Origin: Artocarpus heterophyllus
Taxonomy: Eukaryota; Streptophyta; Magnoliopsida; Rosales; Moraceae
Length of the DNA stretch: 64,000 nucleotides
Assembly (NCBI GenBank): GCA_025403435.1
Contig: CM046340.1
Span: 13,894,091-13,958,090 of the forward strand
Reading direction: 5' to 3'
A model generated the notes under the pieces. It saw nothing but the letters and a program-made list of their open reading frames with translations. It did no database searches and was not told the DNA's origin. How positions within the stretch are numbered: position 1 is the stretch's first letter; each line of letters starts with the position of its first letter. This document shows, piece by piece, positions 36,135 through 49,016 of this stretch. The position numbers and the translations under genes are program-made.

Positions 36135-37373
36135 CTACGCTTAGTTCTCAATCACCAAGTATCTTGAACCAGTAAAACAACAAAGAATTTCTCAGCCAAA
36201 AGGTTTATAACTTCATATATCCCAGTAAGTTTCCAAAACAGCGTAGTATTTGCAATCAGGATATCATTCATTCAAGCTGCTGTTGCAGCTGAGGCAAGCA
36301 CAGATAACTTATATACTGCAGAAAGCATTTTATGGTTTGGCAACATTTTGGCCACAGGACGAAAGGCTTGAATACGTTTGCATGGTGACCCTTTCTGCAC
36401 TCAATATAAACTTGTGGAAGCAAACCATCCGGCTATATTTAAGTAAAAATTTTAGGGATCTGTTCTTCCATACCAACTCACAGTGCATCAGAACCGTTCT
36501 ATCAAGGATTCAAGACAAGATTGTTTCGTAGATCAACGCATGCTTAGGATTTTCCCAAATTGGATTCAACAAAACATAAAGTCCAGATTTTAAGCAAACA
36601 ACTGAAAGTAAATGGAGTCTAACACAGTGGAAACTTCATTTCATCCTCGTTTTAGTCGGAAGATTCCAATGCACTAGAATGAGAATATGACAAATCATGC
36701 ATTTTGCTCGCCCAGGGTTTGGTTCACATGAAATAAAGGACAACAATCCAACACTAATTTCAAGGGAAAAGCAATATACTCAGCTTCTTTGCTCTTTTTC
36801 AATTTTCCTTTTATTTCCCGTGTAAGTTCACAATGTAAAAAAGTTATCCCCAGGTAATGTGAAAATGCCAACAAAATGGATTCAAGCGCTAAACGCTTGG
36901 CAATAATGGTCTATGGACAGTTGATGCATTACAACAGTGTTTGACCTCAAACTGGCATCTAGCTTGAGAATCTTGATAGAATATTAATTATGCCTCCTAC
37001 TTTTAACTATTTTTCGATTTATTTTTCAATTTTTCGAAACTACAAAGGATCTTTGAGTTTAAAAAATTTCAATTTTATCCCTATGAATAGAAAAGATTAG
37101 GTAAAACAATATAATTACCCTTAAACAGTTATAAAAAATATTTATAGATTTAAAAACATAAAAATCCTAAAACAAAACATCAAATTAAAAAAAAAAATCT
37201 TAAGTTTTATTGCTTTTTGAATATTAAAATATTTTTTTAAAAAAATTTCTTAAGAAAAAAATATATTTCAGAAATAAATTCGGCCTAATTTTAGGTATTT
37301 TTATCTTATCTCCATTTTTTGCTATCCAAAAAGCTAGCGAGGAATAAACTAAAACAAATTTTCAAATTTAAAG
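36135..37373. other. remnant RPL15 intron or flanking DNA
   Basis: No exon of RPL15 was found here on the minus strand, although the missing middle of the protein should lie upstream of the last exon. The part 37250-37375 resembles 29990-30120, so some of it is repeat-derived. A 93-codon plus-strand frame at 36250 has no known motif. Confidence 0.4.
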
Positions 37374-37378
37374 AACAC

Positions 37379-37736
37379 TGTTAGAATAAGCGGTTCAATA
37401 TTTAGGAAAAGTATAGTAAATCTTAGTAGATTGGTTAATTGGTTAGCCAGGAGTTAAAAGCTGGTTGGTAGATTCTGATTTGATCGTGGCATGCTAGTTA
37501 GTTAGAGGGTTTTAAAGCAGAGGCTCTAATGAATAACTAGAGATAGAGTAATCAGATTATATTCTTTGGTGAAAGAAAGTGTACAGACAAAGTCTTGTAG
37601 AGAGAATGGTTGTATTGCTCGTTCTTGAGAAAGGCAATAATAATTCTTGAGGTTTTTTTTATGAAATTCCTTTTGTGTTCTAGAGTGTTGTGTTGTTGTG
37701 ATTGATCAAAGGGTTTGAAGATTCCAGTTTTCTATA
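37379..37736 (+). repeat. 5' LTR of copia element 1
   Basis: 358 bp, from TGTTAGAATAAGCGG to TTTTCTATA. It matches 46729-47094 with multiple substitutions and small indels, so the insertion is not young. Confidence 0.85.
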
Positions 37737-37768
37737 AGTGGTATCAGAGCTCAGTCGAGAGTACAACA

Positions 37769-38690
37769 ATGGCGTTGGTTAAATTGGAAGTAGAGAAATT
37801 CACAAGCACTAACGATTTCAATTTGTGGAGGTTGAAGTTGTAGTGCATCAAGGCTTAGACGCGGCATTGTCGAATGAGGCAATGGCAAAGGTAGAGGAGA
37901 AACTTCGAGAGGACTTGTTACAAAAGGCTCACAGTGCAATCTTGTTAAGTCTTGAAGATGAAGTTCTTAGGGAAGTAGCTGACGAAGACACCGCCATTGG
38001 AATATGGGGAAAATTGGAAGCTTTGTATATGAAGAAATCTTTGGCGAATTGGTGGTACTTGAAGAAGTGACTTTATGCCCTCCTAATGGATTATGGAAAG
38101 TCTCTGAAGAAACATTTGGACATGGACCTAAAGAGCATCGATGTAAAGATCAATGATGAGGACCAAGCGATCATCCTCTTTAGTTCTCTACGAAAAAGTT
38201 ATGAGCACTTTGTAGATATGATGTTGTATGGAAAGGAATCTTTGACTATGGCTGAAGTGAAAGCAGCCCCAAATTCTAAAGAATTACAGATGAATGGGGA
38301 GAGTAAGAAGGAAGAGGGCCTTGTTGAGAGTCTAGTAATTCGCGAAAGATCTGAGAAATGGGAGTTCAAGAATCAAGGACAGTCTAGATCAAGAGCCAAA
38401 GTGAGAAGAAAATGTTTTTTCTGTCTCAAGGAAGGGCATTTCAAGAAGGATTGTCTCAAGAGAAAGAATAGGGCAAACGACAACATAAAGAATTTTGGGG
38501 ATGTAGCCATTGCAAAAAATGGCTATGAAAGTGCCAAGATCTTGATTGTGTCTGATCAAGAATCCAGTAAAGAATCGATTCTTGACTCAAGATGTTCATT
38601 TCATATGAGTCCAAATAAGAGTTTGTTTGAAAAGCTCAAGTTGGCTGACTATGGAGTGTGCTTCTAGGGGACAACAAAGAATGCACAGTA
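37769..38690 (+). pseudogene. copia element 1 gag and start of protease, interrupted
   Basis: Translation starts at ATG 37769 (MALVKLEVEKF...NDFNLWRLK), followed by a frame change and a gag region with VVHQGLDAAL and a stop at 38068. The second frame from 38086 ends in a CCHC zinc knuckle, CFFCLKEGHFKKDC (about 38411-38452), and a protease-like start (ILDSRCSFHMS, where DSG is changed to DSR). The nested element interrupts it at 38690. Gag would package element RNA; this copy cannot. Confidence 0.8.
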
Positions 38691-38890
38691 TCATGAGATA
38701 TGGGAAGTGAAATTAATCTGACTTATTTTATTGATTAGAGTTATATGAATACATATACATCTCAGCATAGAAATAGAAAAAGGAAACCAAAAAATTAGGA
38801 AACTATCTCCTAGAATCTCACAATTTAGGATCTAAAAAACTAACTTTCCTAAAACAGTGTACAACTAATATTCAACTACTACACTCGACA
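38691..38890 (-). repeat. 3' LTR of nested copia
   Basis: 200 bp matching 43482-43702, which has an extra segment around 'ccacaacatagaaaactatcccccaa'. Confidence 0.85.
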
Positions 38891-38897
38891 CTCCCCC

Positions 38898-41800
38898 TCA
38901 AGCCGAGGAATAGATGTCTTCCATTCCCAACTTGGAGATAATATCATGAAAACTCGAACTGTTTAATCCCTTTGTCAAAACATCAACTAATTGGCTTCCA
39001 GCACAAGTCCTTCCTCCAATTTTTCCATGATGAAATGTTTATCCACCTCAATATGCTTTGTCCTATCATGTTGAATAAGGCTATGGGCAATATTGATGGC
39101 TGGTTTGTTGTCACAGTAGAGCTTCATAGAACCTTCCCACTTAATTTTCAAGTCATCTAGTATAATCTTTAACCATAACAACTCTCACAAGCCTTGAGCA
39201 ATTGCTCTAAATTCTAATTATGCTGATGATTTAGCCACAACATTTTGTTTCTTGCTCCTCCAAGTCACCAAATTGCCTCCAAGAAAAGTACAGTAACCTG
39301 TGGTTGATCTTCGGTCTACCATTGATCCTGCATAATCCGCATCCGTATAAGCTTCTAGGACTAGATGATCGTTCCTCTTAAACAAAATTCCTTTCCCTGG
39401 ACTACCTTTTAAATAATGTAGTACCCTAAAAGCAGCTTGTAGATGTTGCTCTCTTGGATCATGCATAAATTGGCTAATTACGCTCACTGAGTAAGCTATG
39501 TTGGGTCAAGTATGGGCAAGATATATGAGTCTGCCAACTAACCCCTAGTACATCTTTCTATCAACGGCTGGTTCTTCCTTTGCTTCTCCAAGCTTCTGGT
39601 TCGAGTCTATTGGAGTAGAAACCGGTTTGCACCCAATCTTCCCTGTCTCATTTAGAAGGTCAATCCCATACTTCTGTTGGGACATGAAAATTCCTTGTGT
39701 GGAATATGCCACCTCAATACCAAGGAAGTACTTTAATCTCCCAAGCTCCTTTATCTCAAACTCCTTGATCAGCCATTGCTTCAATTCCCCTTTTACCTTT
39801 TCATCATTTCCAATCATAATAATATCATCAACATGCACTAGAAGTGCGGTTACTCCCCCTACAGCCGATTGCTTGATGAAGAGAGTATGATCACCTTGAA
39901 TTTGTTTATATCCCGACCCTTTCATGACTTTAGCAAATCTACCAAACCATGCCCTAGGAGATTGTTTCAGTCCATATAGAGCCTTTTTCAGCCTACAAAC
40001 TCTGTTACTTGTGTTTTCTTCAAAGCCTGTGGAATATTCACATAGATTTCTTCATCTAGGTCTTCGTGAAGGAATGCCTTCTTCACATCACACTGAAGAA
40101 GTCGCCAGTCAAAGTGAGCTGCTAATGATAATAAAATACTCACAGTATTCATTTTTGCCATTGGAGCAAATGTCCCCTAGTAATCAACCCCATAAGTTTG
40201 AGTGTACCCTTTAGCAACTAACTGTGCTTTATATCTCCCAAGTGATCCATCAGCTTTGTATTTCAGTGTGAAGATCCATTTGCAATCAACTATGTTTTTC
40301 TCCTTTGGTTTATCAACAATCTCCCATGTCCGATTCTTCTCGAATGCATCCATTTCCTCCCTCATGGCATTCCTCCATTCTCTTTTAAACAATGCCACAG
40401 AAACAATATTGGGAATGGAGATGGTATTCAAACTCACAATGAACTTTTTGTGCACTGGTGATAAGTGTGTTAGTGACACATATTGAGACAAAGGATATAA
40501 AGGTCTCTTAGTACATTCTCTAGTACCTTTTCTAACAGCAATGGGAAGATGTGAGTCATCTGTAGGTGTTTCAACTGATTGTGTATGCAAAGGAGGATCA
40601 AATCTTACTATGGACTCATTACCAGAGTTCATCTCAGATTCCTAGGCCTGTTTCAAGTCTGGAACAGTTGCTTTTTTGGAATACACTTGTGAACATCTTG
40701 GAAAATCATGAGTAACACAAACTGACTTTGGAGACTTTGGAGAGTGCATGTTTTCTTGAAGAGTTTCTGGATTTGGAAGAATTTATGGACGAGTGACTTC
40801 TGTGTTTTCTGGGACAAATTGCTCAGAGGACACAGGACTGGAAGTCGAGGACGTGTTTGGGACATAGGACTGGAAGTCGAGGACGTGTTTGGGACAGACA
40901 TAGGAAGCTCAAGAGACTGAAAAGTACTATCTTCTATCATCGAAATCTCCCCCTGAAGATAGGACTTTGATTTTAGCAAAAATAACATCAGCTGAGCTGT
41001 AGAATTTGCGTGAGGAAGGGTCATAGCACTTATATCCCTTTTGTGTAGGTGAATAACCTATAAAGACACATTTAATGGCTCGGGGATCTAACTTTCCTTG
41101 GTGTTGACGATGAACATGTACAAAGGCCGTGCATCCAAATACCCTAGGTGTAAGTCCATTTGAGGTTCTAAAGTTGGGATAAAAGGTATAAAGAATTTCC
41201 ATGAGTCTTATTATCTAACACACGTAAGGGTAGTCCATTTATCATATATGTGGCAGTTAAAACTGCCTCCCCCTAATAGGATTTAGAAACATTCCCTTGA
41301 AACAGTAGAGCCCGAGTTACATCAAATAGGTGCCCATTTTTCCTTTTAGCTACCCCATTTTGTTGAGGTGTATCAACACATGATGAGTCATGAATAATTC
41401 ATTGGTTTTGAAAATAGGTTGACAAAGTCTGATTGTAGTAGTCTCTAGCATTGTCCGACCTAAAGCTTTTAATCTTAACTCCAAATTGGTTTTGAATCAT
41501 AGAATGAAAATTAGTTATAATAGTGCTAATATCAGATTTTTTTTTTTTTTGAGTAAGAAAATCCATGTAACCCGAGTACAGTTGTCAATCAACGAAACAA
41601 ACAAACGAGCCCCAGTAACATTAGGAACAGTAGAAGGGCCCAGGTATCACTGTGAATCAAATGAAAAAGATAAGAACTTCTTTTATTGATAATAGGAAAG
41701 GATACACGAGTATGTTTTGCCAATTCACAAATTTCGCAATGAAAATCTGAAATATCTAATCCTTTGAACAAATGTGGGAACATAACTTTTAAGACTCTAA

Positions 41801-43351
41801 AAGATGGATGACCAAGGCGTAAATGGTAAAGCCAAATGTCATCTTTATTTGACATACTAAGAAATGACTGGACAAATTATTCATGATTTTCTGAAAAGAT
41901 TCAAGGTGGTAAAGACCGTTCCTTTCCTTAGCAAGTTCAATCCTCCTCCCTGAGCCCTGGTCCTGAAAAACACAATAAGAAGAGGAAAAAGTTGCGTAAC
42001 ATTTGAGGTCATGTGTAAGTTTTTGAATAGACACAAGATTGGCTGATAGTTTTGGTACATGAAGGACAATTTTAAGAATAAGTGAGGGTGTTATATATGC
42101 ATCTCCTATTCTTGCAACAGTAGCTAAAGAACCATTGGCCACTACAATCTTCCTATTACTAGGACACGGGGTATAGGTATGGAAAAAGTGTGAGGAGTGA
42201 GTCATATGGTCTATAACACCTAAGTCAATTATCCATGTGTTGGCATAATACTTATTTGAGGCATTCATGCAAAAAGAGAGTACAGGTTTACCTGAGAGAG
42301 CCAAGGAACTAGCTCCAGAGGGTTTCTCAAGAGATCCTAAAACACTCCTCAATTTTTCAATCTACTCACTATTAAGAACTCCTTTATCCAAGGCTTCTTC
42401 TGCTTTAGGCTGCTCGGTCAGGCGTGCTTGAGTCCTCTGCTGCACTCCACGGTTTCCCTACTCTCGGCTTGGTGGTTTTCCATTCAACTTCCAACATTTT
42501 TCCTTTGTATGCCTCAGTTTCTTACGGTATGTGCACCACAAATTGTCCTTATTCTCCTTCCACTAGCTGTCTTTTCCAGAATTCTTTGGCAGGCCACCTT
42601 TCCCTTTCTCCTGGTGGTCCAGTTTGGTGGCTAAGATTGAGCTTTCCACGGTCTGGGGTTCAAGCATGATATTCCTTTGGCTTTCCTCTGCTCTAATCAT
42701 GGAGATTGTCTCTTCTAGTGAGGGTATTTCCTCCTTGCCAAGAATCTAGATTCAGACCTAATCAAATTTAGGATTTAACCCAGCCAAAAAATCATACACA
42801 CGGTCTCTTTCAATGAAAGTCTTCAAAATTGCAACATCTTTAGGGCACTTCATCTCGAACACTCGATAATGATCGAGTTCCTGCCACAGGTTTTGCAGCA
42901 AAGTTTGCGTATTTAGTGACAGTCTTGTCTACCTGTTCAATCGCCCCAACTTTGATCTTGATCTCGTACACTTGAGTAGCATCACAAGCCTTTGAATAGG
43001 TGCGACGAATAAAATCCCAAATCTCCTTTGCAATAGCCAAAAACATGCATGTATCACTGATCATTGGGTCCATCAAGTCCCATAGCCATAACATAATCAT
43101 GGAGTCCTCCTCATTCCACACCCCAAATGTTGGATCTTCCTTGTTGGTCCCCTTCCAAGAAGATGACTGAGTCTTCCTTTGCCTTTCAGGTATGTGCGGA
43201 CAAATTGAGACCATTTGAGATAGTTCTTTCCATTGAGCCTATAGGAAGCCTGAATGTTTTGCAGGTCTCCGGTCTTTTGGAGCAAATTTTCTTCTTCGGA
43301 TGGGTTAGGGTTGCTGGAGATGGCAGTTTCAGATGAAGACATAATGGGCAT
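38898..43351 (-). pseudogene. polyprotein of nested copia, broken
   Basis: Gag begins at ATG 43351 (MPIMSSSETAIS) with the GKNYLKWSQFVRTYLKGKG motif, then shifts frame. A zinc-knuckle-like segment is at about 42500. The protease motif WIIDSGATDHMT reads WIIDLGVIDHMT (about 42220), so the catalytic DSG is lost. Integrase starts LWHLRLGHPS (about 41830), and its C-terminal part includes VFGCTAFVHVHRQHQGKLDP. RT has CKWIFTLKYKADGSLGRYKA (about 40270) and HVDDIIMIG in place of YVDD (about 39830). RNase H includes YTDADYAGS and LYCDNKPAINIA. The protein ends KLGMEDIYSSA with TGA at 38898. Multiple stops and frameshifts rule out activity. Confidence 0.85.
40828..40898. repeat. 32 bp tandem duplication in the nested copia
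   Basis: The unit 'aggactggaagtcgaggacgtgtttgggacat' occurs twice in a row within the spacer between integrase and RT. It is a small local duplication after or during decay. Confidence 0.8.
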
Positions 43352-43481
43352 GATGGAAGGGAAAAAGCGGATATAGAGAAGAGGAAAAAGGAGAAGCAAT
43401 CGAGAAAAGAAGATAAGTAGCAACGAAGGCTGCACGAAGACAGATTTCCAGGAAAAAAAGCCTGATGGCTCTGATACCATA

Positions 43482-43702
43482 TCACAAGATATGGGAAGTG
43501 AAATTGATCTGACTTATTTTATTGCTTAGAATTACATGAATATATACACATCTTAGCATAGAAACAAAAAAAGGAAACCACAACATAGAAAACTATCCCC
43601 CAAAAAATAGGAAACTATCTCCTAGAATCTCACAATTTAGGATCTAAAAAACTAACTTTCCTAAAATAGCGTACAACTAATATTTAGCTACTATACTCGA
43701 CA
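43482..43702 (-). repeat. 5' LTR of nested copia
   Basis: 221 bp; on the minus strand TGTCGAGTATAG to ATCTTGTGA, two bases before the PBS. Confidence 0.85.
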
Positions 43703-46677
43703 CAGTAATGGGCATAGGAACTATGAGGATCAAGATGTTTGATGGGGCAGAAATAATTCTTCAAGATCTAAAGTATGTTCCTGAATTAAAAAGGAATCTA
43801 ATCTCTCTTGGTATGCTTGATAGAAAAGGCTATGGTTATAGAGGTGAAAATGGGAATTTGAGGGTCTATAAGGGTTTTTTGATAGTAATGAAAGGAACTC
43901 GGGCAAATGGTCTTTACTCTCAAATTGGAAAGACAGTAATTGGGGGTTAGTAGATGCCATGAGTGAAGATATTGACAAGACAAAACTGTGGCATCAAAGG
44001 TTGGGCCATGTTAGTCAAAGAGGTCTAGAAGAACTATATGAACAGGGACAATTGTGTGGAGACAAGATTGAAACACTTGGTTTCAGTGATCACTATGTTT
44101 TAGGGAAAGCAAGAAGGCTTAAGTTTACCATAGCAAAACAGAGAACAGAAGGTGTTCTTGACTATGTTCATTTAGATCTCTGGGGACCCTCAAGTATTGT
44201 TTCACATGGGGCATCAAAGTACTTCTTGTCTATAGTTGATGACTACTCAAGGAAACTATGGGTTTACTTCTTGAAAAATAAGAATGATGCACTTCAGAAA
44301 TTCAAGGAATGGAGAATCCTGGTTGAAACTCAAACAGGGAAGAAAGTCAAGAAACTCAAAACAGACAATGGTCTAGAGTATTGTGCTAACTTGTTTACAC
44401 AGTATTGTAAAGACACAGGAACGGCAAGACACTAGATTGTGAGGAAAACACCACAACAGCATGGCCTAGCAGAGAGATTTAACAGGACCATACTTGAACG
44501 AGTAAGGCGTATGCTGAGCAATGTAGGTCTGCCAAAGATTTTTTGGGCAGAAGCAGTTAGTACAGCTGCTTATCTTATCCATAGATGCCCATCTACTACT
44601 TTGGGTTTCAAAACACCCCAAGAGATATGGAATGGTAAACCAGCAAACTACAATAGACTAAGGACATTTGGATGCATTGCTAATACTCATATCAAGCAAA
44701 ATAAGCTAGATCCGAGGGCTCTCAAGTGCATATTTGTGGGCTATCCTGATTGTGTAAAGGGCTATCAACTATGGTGCTTAGAGCTTGGATAGAAAAAATG
44801 CATCATTAGTAGAGATGTGGTTTTCAATGAAAATCAATGGCAGATTTGGTTCAAAGGAATCCATCAGTTTCACAGGATGATCATAGCAAAGATACATAGG
44901 AGTTTGAGGTGGAACCTAGAGGGGTTCAAAGTCAAATTAACATAGCCACACCACCAATTTTAGAAGAAAAGGAACAACAAGATGTTGATATCACTCAAGA
45001 AACTGCTTCAGACAGTTATAGCTTGGCAAAGGACAGGACTAGGACACATAGAGCACCTCAGAGGTATGGACAGGCTGATTTGATCTTTTATGCATTTAGG
45101 TCAAGATATTGAGGAAGACAGATTCTGGATCATATGCTGAGGCCATGGAGAGTCAAGACAAAGCTAATTGGCAGTAAGCAATGGCCGAGGAGATGGACTC
45201 TTTATACAAAAATGGAACCTGACAGCTCGTGGATAGGCCAAAGGATCAAAAGGTAGTTGGTTGCAAGTGGATCTTTAAGAAGTAGGAATTCTAGGAATAG
45301 AAAGTGCTCGTTTTAAAGCAAGGTTTGTAGCTCGTGGTTTTAAACAATAGGAAGGAATAGATTTCACAGAAATATTCTCTCCTGTAGGAAAACACAGTTC
45401 CATTAGAACTAGCCTTTGTGAATCATTTTGACATGGAATTAGAATAAATGGACGTCAAAACAACTTTTTTGCATGGTGAACTGGATGAAACAATTTATAT
45501 GAAACAGCTAGATGGTTTCATTGAGAAAGATGTTGAAGATAAAGTGTGTTTGCTTAGGAAGTCCTTATATGGTTTGAAAGAATCCCCTAGTATGTGGTAT
45601 AGGCATTTTGATGAGTTCATGATGAGAGTTGGCTTCCTGAGAAGTAAATATGACTACTGTGTGTATTTGAAGAAAGAGGCAGTTATCAAACCTCTTTACT
45701 TGCCACTATACGTGCATGGCATGTTGATAGCAAGTGGGGATACAGGGGAGATTTCAAAGTTAAAGAAACTGCTGAAGATTGAGTTTGACATGAAGGATCT
45801 TGGTTCGGCGATCATGATATTGGGAATGGAGATCATTAGAAAGAGAAACAAGGGAGAGCTCTACTTGTCTCAAGGAATATACTTAAGGAAAGTGATAAAG
45901 AGATTCAATATGTCTCAAGCTAAGTCAGTACTCACACCCTTAGCTCAACATTTTAAGGTCTTAGTGCAACAGAAACCAAAAACAGATGAAGAATTCAAGT
46001 GCATGGAGAAGATACCTTACTCAAGTGCCGTGGGAAGCACCATGTATGCAATGGTATGCAGTAGGCCTGATCCTACCTATGCAATCATTGTAATAATCAG
46101 GTTTATGGCTAAACCTGGAAAGGGTCACTGGGAGGCTGTTAAGTGGGTTATGAGGTATCTGTGTGGTTCAGTTGGTTATGGGCTAAGGTATGTTTAAAGG
46201 CAGTTAGTGGATAGAGTCCTAAAGGGTTATCTAGACTCAGATTTTGCTGGAAACGTTAACACAAGAAACTCTCTGACTGGGTATGTTAGCTAGAAGTCTA
46301 ACTTGCAGCATGTTGTAGCATTCTCAACTACAGAGGCAGAATATATTGCTGCCACAGAAGCTGTTAAAGAAGCCATTTGGCTCAAAGGTCTTTTGTCTAA
46401 GTTGCTTGCTCAACAAGAGATTAGAGAAGTAACCGTTTTCTGTGACAACCAGAGTGCTATCTATTTAACCAGGAACCAAGTCCATCATGAGAGAACGAAA
46501 CATGTGGATGTGCAGTACCACTTTGTCAAAGATGTAATTGTATAGAAAGTTGTGTCTGTGCAAAAGGTGTCAACTGAAGATAGCCCTGCAGATATGCTGA
46601 CAAAAGCACTGCCATCAGTGAAGTTCAACCATTGTTTGAAGCTGTTGGGAGTGGAAGAAGTTTCTAATAGGAATTGA
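43703..46677 (+). pseudogene. copia element 1 protease-end, integrase, RT and RNase H, broken
   Basis: The frame resumes after the nested insertion with VMGIGTMRIKMFDGAEI and YVPELKRNLISLG. Integrase: LWHQRLGHVSQRGLEEL (about 43990), then HLDLWGPSS, YFLSIVDDYSRKLWVYFL, and QQHGLAERFNRTILERVR. RT: MDVKTTFLHGELDETIYMKQ (about 45448) and KSLYGLKESPSMWYRHFD. The YVDD catalytic motif reads YVHG (about 45709), so it is dead. RNase [16 protein letters not shown] and [11 protein letters not shown]. It ends at TGA 46677. Stops occur at about 44433, 44790, 45110, 46195 and 46291, the last at an expected tryptophan codon. Confidence 0.85.
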
Positions 46678-46728
46678 CAATAAATTTGTATAATTGTAAT
46701 ATATTGAATATAGAACCAAGGTGGAAAT

Positions 46729-47094
46729 TGTTAGAATAAGTGGTTCAATATTCAGGGGCAATTTAGTAAAGCATAGTAGATTGGTTAATTGGTTAGCCGG
46801 GTGTTAAAAGCTAGTTGGCTGAGTTGGTAGATTCTAATTTGATCTTGGCAGGCTAGTTAGTTAGAGGGTTTAAAAGCAGAGGCTCTAACGGATAACTAGA
46901 GAGAGAGTAATCAGATTATATTCTTTAGTGAAGAAAGTGTACAGAGAAAGCCTTGTAGAGAGAATGGTTGTATTGCTGGTTCTTGAGAAAGGCAATAATA
47001 GCTCTTGAGGTTTTTCTGTGAAATTCCTTTTGTGTTCTAGAGTGCTGTGTGGTTGTGATTGATCAGAGAGTTTGAAGATTCCAGTTTTTCTACA
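46729..47094 (+). repeat. 3' LTR of copia element 1
   Basis: 366 bp, TGTTAGAATAAGTGG to TTTTCTACA, followed by GACAC. Confidence 0.85.
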
Positions 47095-47099
47095 GACAC

Positions 47100-48287
47100 C
47101 TTTATAGTTTCCAAAAATAGAGGGATAAATTTAGAAATAATTAAAACTAGAAATTATAGTTATGTTATTAACCCTATAATATATGCTACTTCCCTCATTA
47201 AACATGATACGTAATCACTCTCAGAAGTGCAGTAGTGCACAATGAGTTGACAACTTGACCTCGTGCAAAGTCAAATGAGGCGTATTGTAAAAGATAGTTA
47301 TTTAATGGAACTACACTATTGATGATTTCTTTCTTTTCTCCTACTATAGAATAATTCATTAAAATGACATATCCTAGCTTTCTTTCGGTAATAACTGCTT
47401 TCATGGTGTAGGCCTAAGGAGAAAGTTGTGTATCCCCTACGAACTGATAGTGATTATTCATATCCTTTCTTGTCTCCTATCACATTTTGAATTTCATAAC
47501 AGATGGTTTCCTCAATTTTAAATGTTGTTATTTTCTTGTTTTATCGGTGTCCTGAACTCAATAGTTAATAGTTAACCACCGTTCCATGGTGCGACCCAAG
47601 GCATGTCTTGGAAGGAGATAGTCAAGCGAAGTAATATAAAAATGTGATATTTTCAAGCATAAAATGGGTCTCAAACAGTGAAATTTTGCGACACAAAACT
47701 TAGCCTAAAATTGAAGCATGTCCTGGAGAACTATGTGATGAGGAACAAGAATAAAAGTAGAAAGCAGCATTTAGTATTATTTCCTAATATTTTGTTAGTC
47801 TATTAACTTTCCCTAAAACTGATCTAGTAACTTTCACTTTACTGATAGTGGGTAGTTTTCATTATTTGTTTGTTTACTTTCCTCTTTGTGTTGGCTTCCT
47901 TTCTCGTCATTTATTTCAAGATTGTCACTGTAATTCAGACTACAGACATAACATTACACATTAAATATTCGAATTTCCCCTTAATTGTTCATCTTCTTCT
48001 CTCTCCAAATTCTAAACTCTCTCTCTTCGCCTCTAATTCTTCCTCTATCTTTTTTTTTTTCCGATCTTTTATTTCCCTGTCCTACATCACAATGTCATAG
48101 CTAGTCAAACATCTTAAGTTCGCATATAGTGCACAATGATACTCATCCAGAGTAGATATCAACTTCATTTACTGATAATATAAACCAACGACAGATTACT
48201 CAGTGAAGCATTTCCACAAACATATACCGCGCACGAAAGTTGAAACCAAAAAAGACACATCAAGGAGAAAAACAATCAGGCAATTAC
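47100..48287. other. RPL15 intron remnant, no exon seen
   Basis: No RPL15 coding sequence could be read on the minus strand although the middle exons belong in this interval or in 36135-37373. A T-rich run at 48048-48062 and short frames without motifs are present. Confidence 0.4.
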
Positions 48288-48647
48288 CTTCGGCGATTCC
48301 TCGCAATTTGGGAATCCGACGGGAGAGGCATCTGCCCACCTTCAAAACCTTTTCTGACGCCGGGCCCAGACCTGGACTTCTGACCCCTCATCCCGAACCC
48401 ACAGCTGTTCCCTTGACCGGCCGAGATGCCCCTCCCCTTTCTCTTCGCCTTCTTCCTCGACCCCGGTTGTGGGCCCAGATTGTTCAGCCTGAACCAGACT
48501 TTCTCCGGCTTGCTGGGCCTCAGCTGCTTTGCTCACCACGACCAACAGTGGCTGTCTTCTCTCTCTACCTAAGTTCTTGAAGCTGAGTCTAGGAGAGAGA
48601 ATACTACCAGTACCAGACGGGTTTGTTTTCCAGTTAGTGACATTGCC
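48288..48647 (-). pseudogene. chloroplast ribosomal protein uL15 (RPL15), second exon, two frameshifts
   Basis: The minus strand has an acceptor (TTTTGCAG|GGC at 48647) and a donor (GAAG|GTAATT at 48288). The first frame gives GNVTNWKTN, LSPRLSFKNLG and VVVSKAAEA, the end of the transit peptide and start of the mature protein. A second frame gives [19 protein letters not shown], then [20 protein letters not shown] and [18 protein letters not shown], the highly conserved uL15 core. A third frame gives [10 protein letters not shown]. The breaks lie near 48504 and near 48319, where two bases of an expected Tyr codon seem missing. Nothing in this exon can be read through in one frame, so no full protein can be made unless the indels are assembly errors. 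Confidence 0.8.
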
Positions 48648-48662
48648 CTGCAAAACAGACAG

Positions 48663-49016
48663 TGTTGGACATTGATTGGCCCACGTGGAACATTCATATT
48701 GAACGTCAACCACTGTTAACGGTTTGACATTAATCAGATAGTTTTGGACAAAATTAACCGTCTTATCCGTGTGATGGGAACGGGTATAAAATTGTGATTC
48801 CTATTTGGGTCCCTAAGCATACAAAACATTATCAGAAAATTAGAACACCATCAAGTGAGTTTTGCAAGTGCTTAGAAACTCAAATACATCGTTGCATTCG
48901 AAGGAAATTTGTGTAAAAAACAGAGCAATCAAAACGACAATGGTTGGAGGTATTTAATGTTTCATTTGCTTCCACTTTTATGAATTCAATTGTTTCATAT
49001 TGTTTTAGAGATAACA
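48663..49016 (+). repeat. 5' LTR of the intron-1 copia
   Basis: TGTTGGACATTG to GAGATAACA, 354 bp. It differs from the 3' LTR at a few positions (for example 'cacgtgg' against 'cacatgg'). Confidence 0.92.

Larger units (their letters stand above)
38691..43702 (-). mobile_element. nested Ty1/copia element (minus strand), decayed
   Basis: It is flanked by a perfect 5 bp duplication, CAGTA (38686-38690 and 43703-43707), inside copia element 1. The LTR start on the minus strand is TGTCGAGTA. The PBS TGGTATCAGAGCC lies at 43479-43467 and the PPT (TTGAGGGGGAG) next to the 3' LTR at 38890. It lies in the opposite orientation to its host element. LTRs differ in length (200 and 221 bp). All major copia domains are present in several frames. 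Confidence 0.9.
37379..47094 (+). mobile_element. Ty1/copia element (Tnt1/Tork-like), decayed, hosting a nested copia
   Basis: LTRs lie at 37379-37736 and 46729-47094, with PBS TGGTATCAGAGC at 37739-37750 and a purine-rich stretch before the 3' LTR. Flanks are AACAC and GACAC, a target duplication with one change. Domain order gag, protease-like, integrase, RT, RNase H is copia type, and the gag resembles Tnt1-type elements. After removing the nested element (38691-43702) and one copy of its 5 bp duplication, the element is about 4.7 kb. Several stops and a lost RT motif make it inactive. It lies in the region where RPL15 middle exons should be. Confidence 0.85.
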
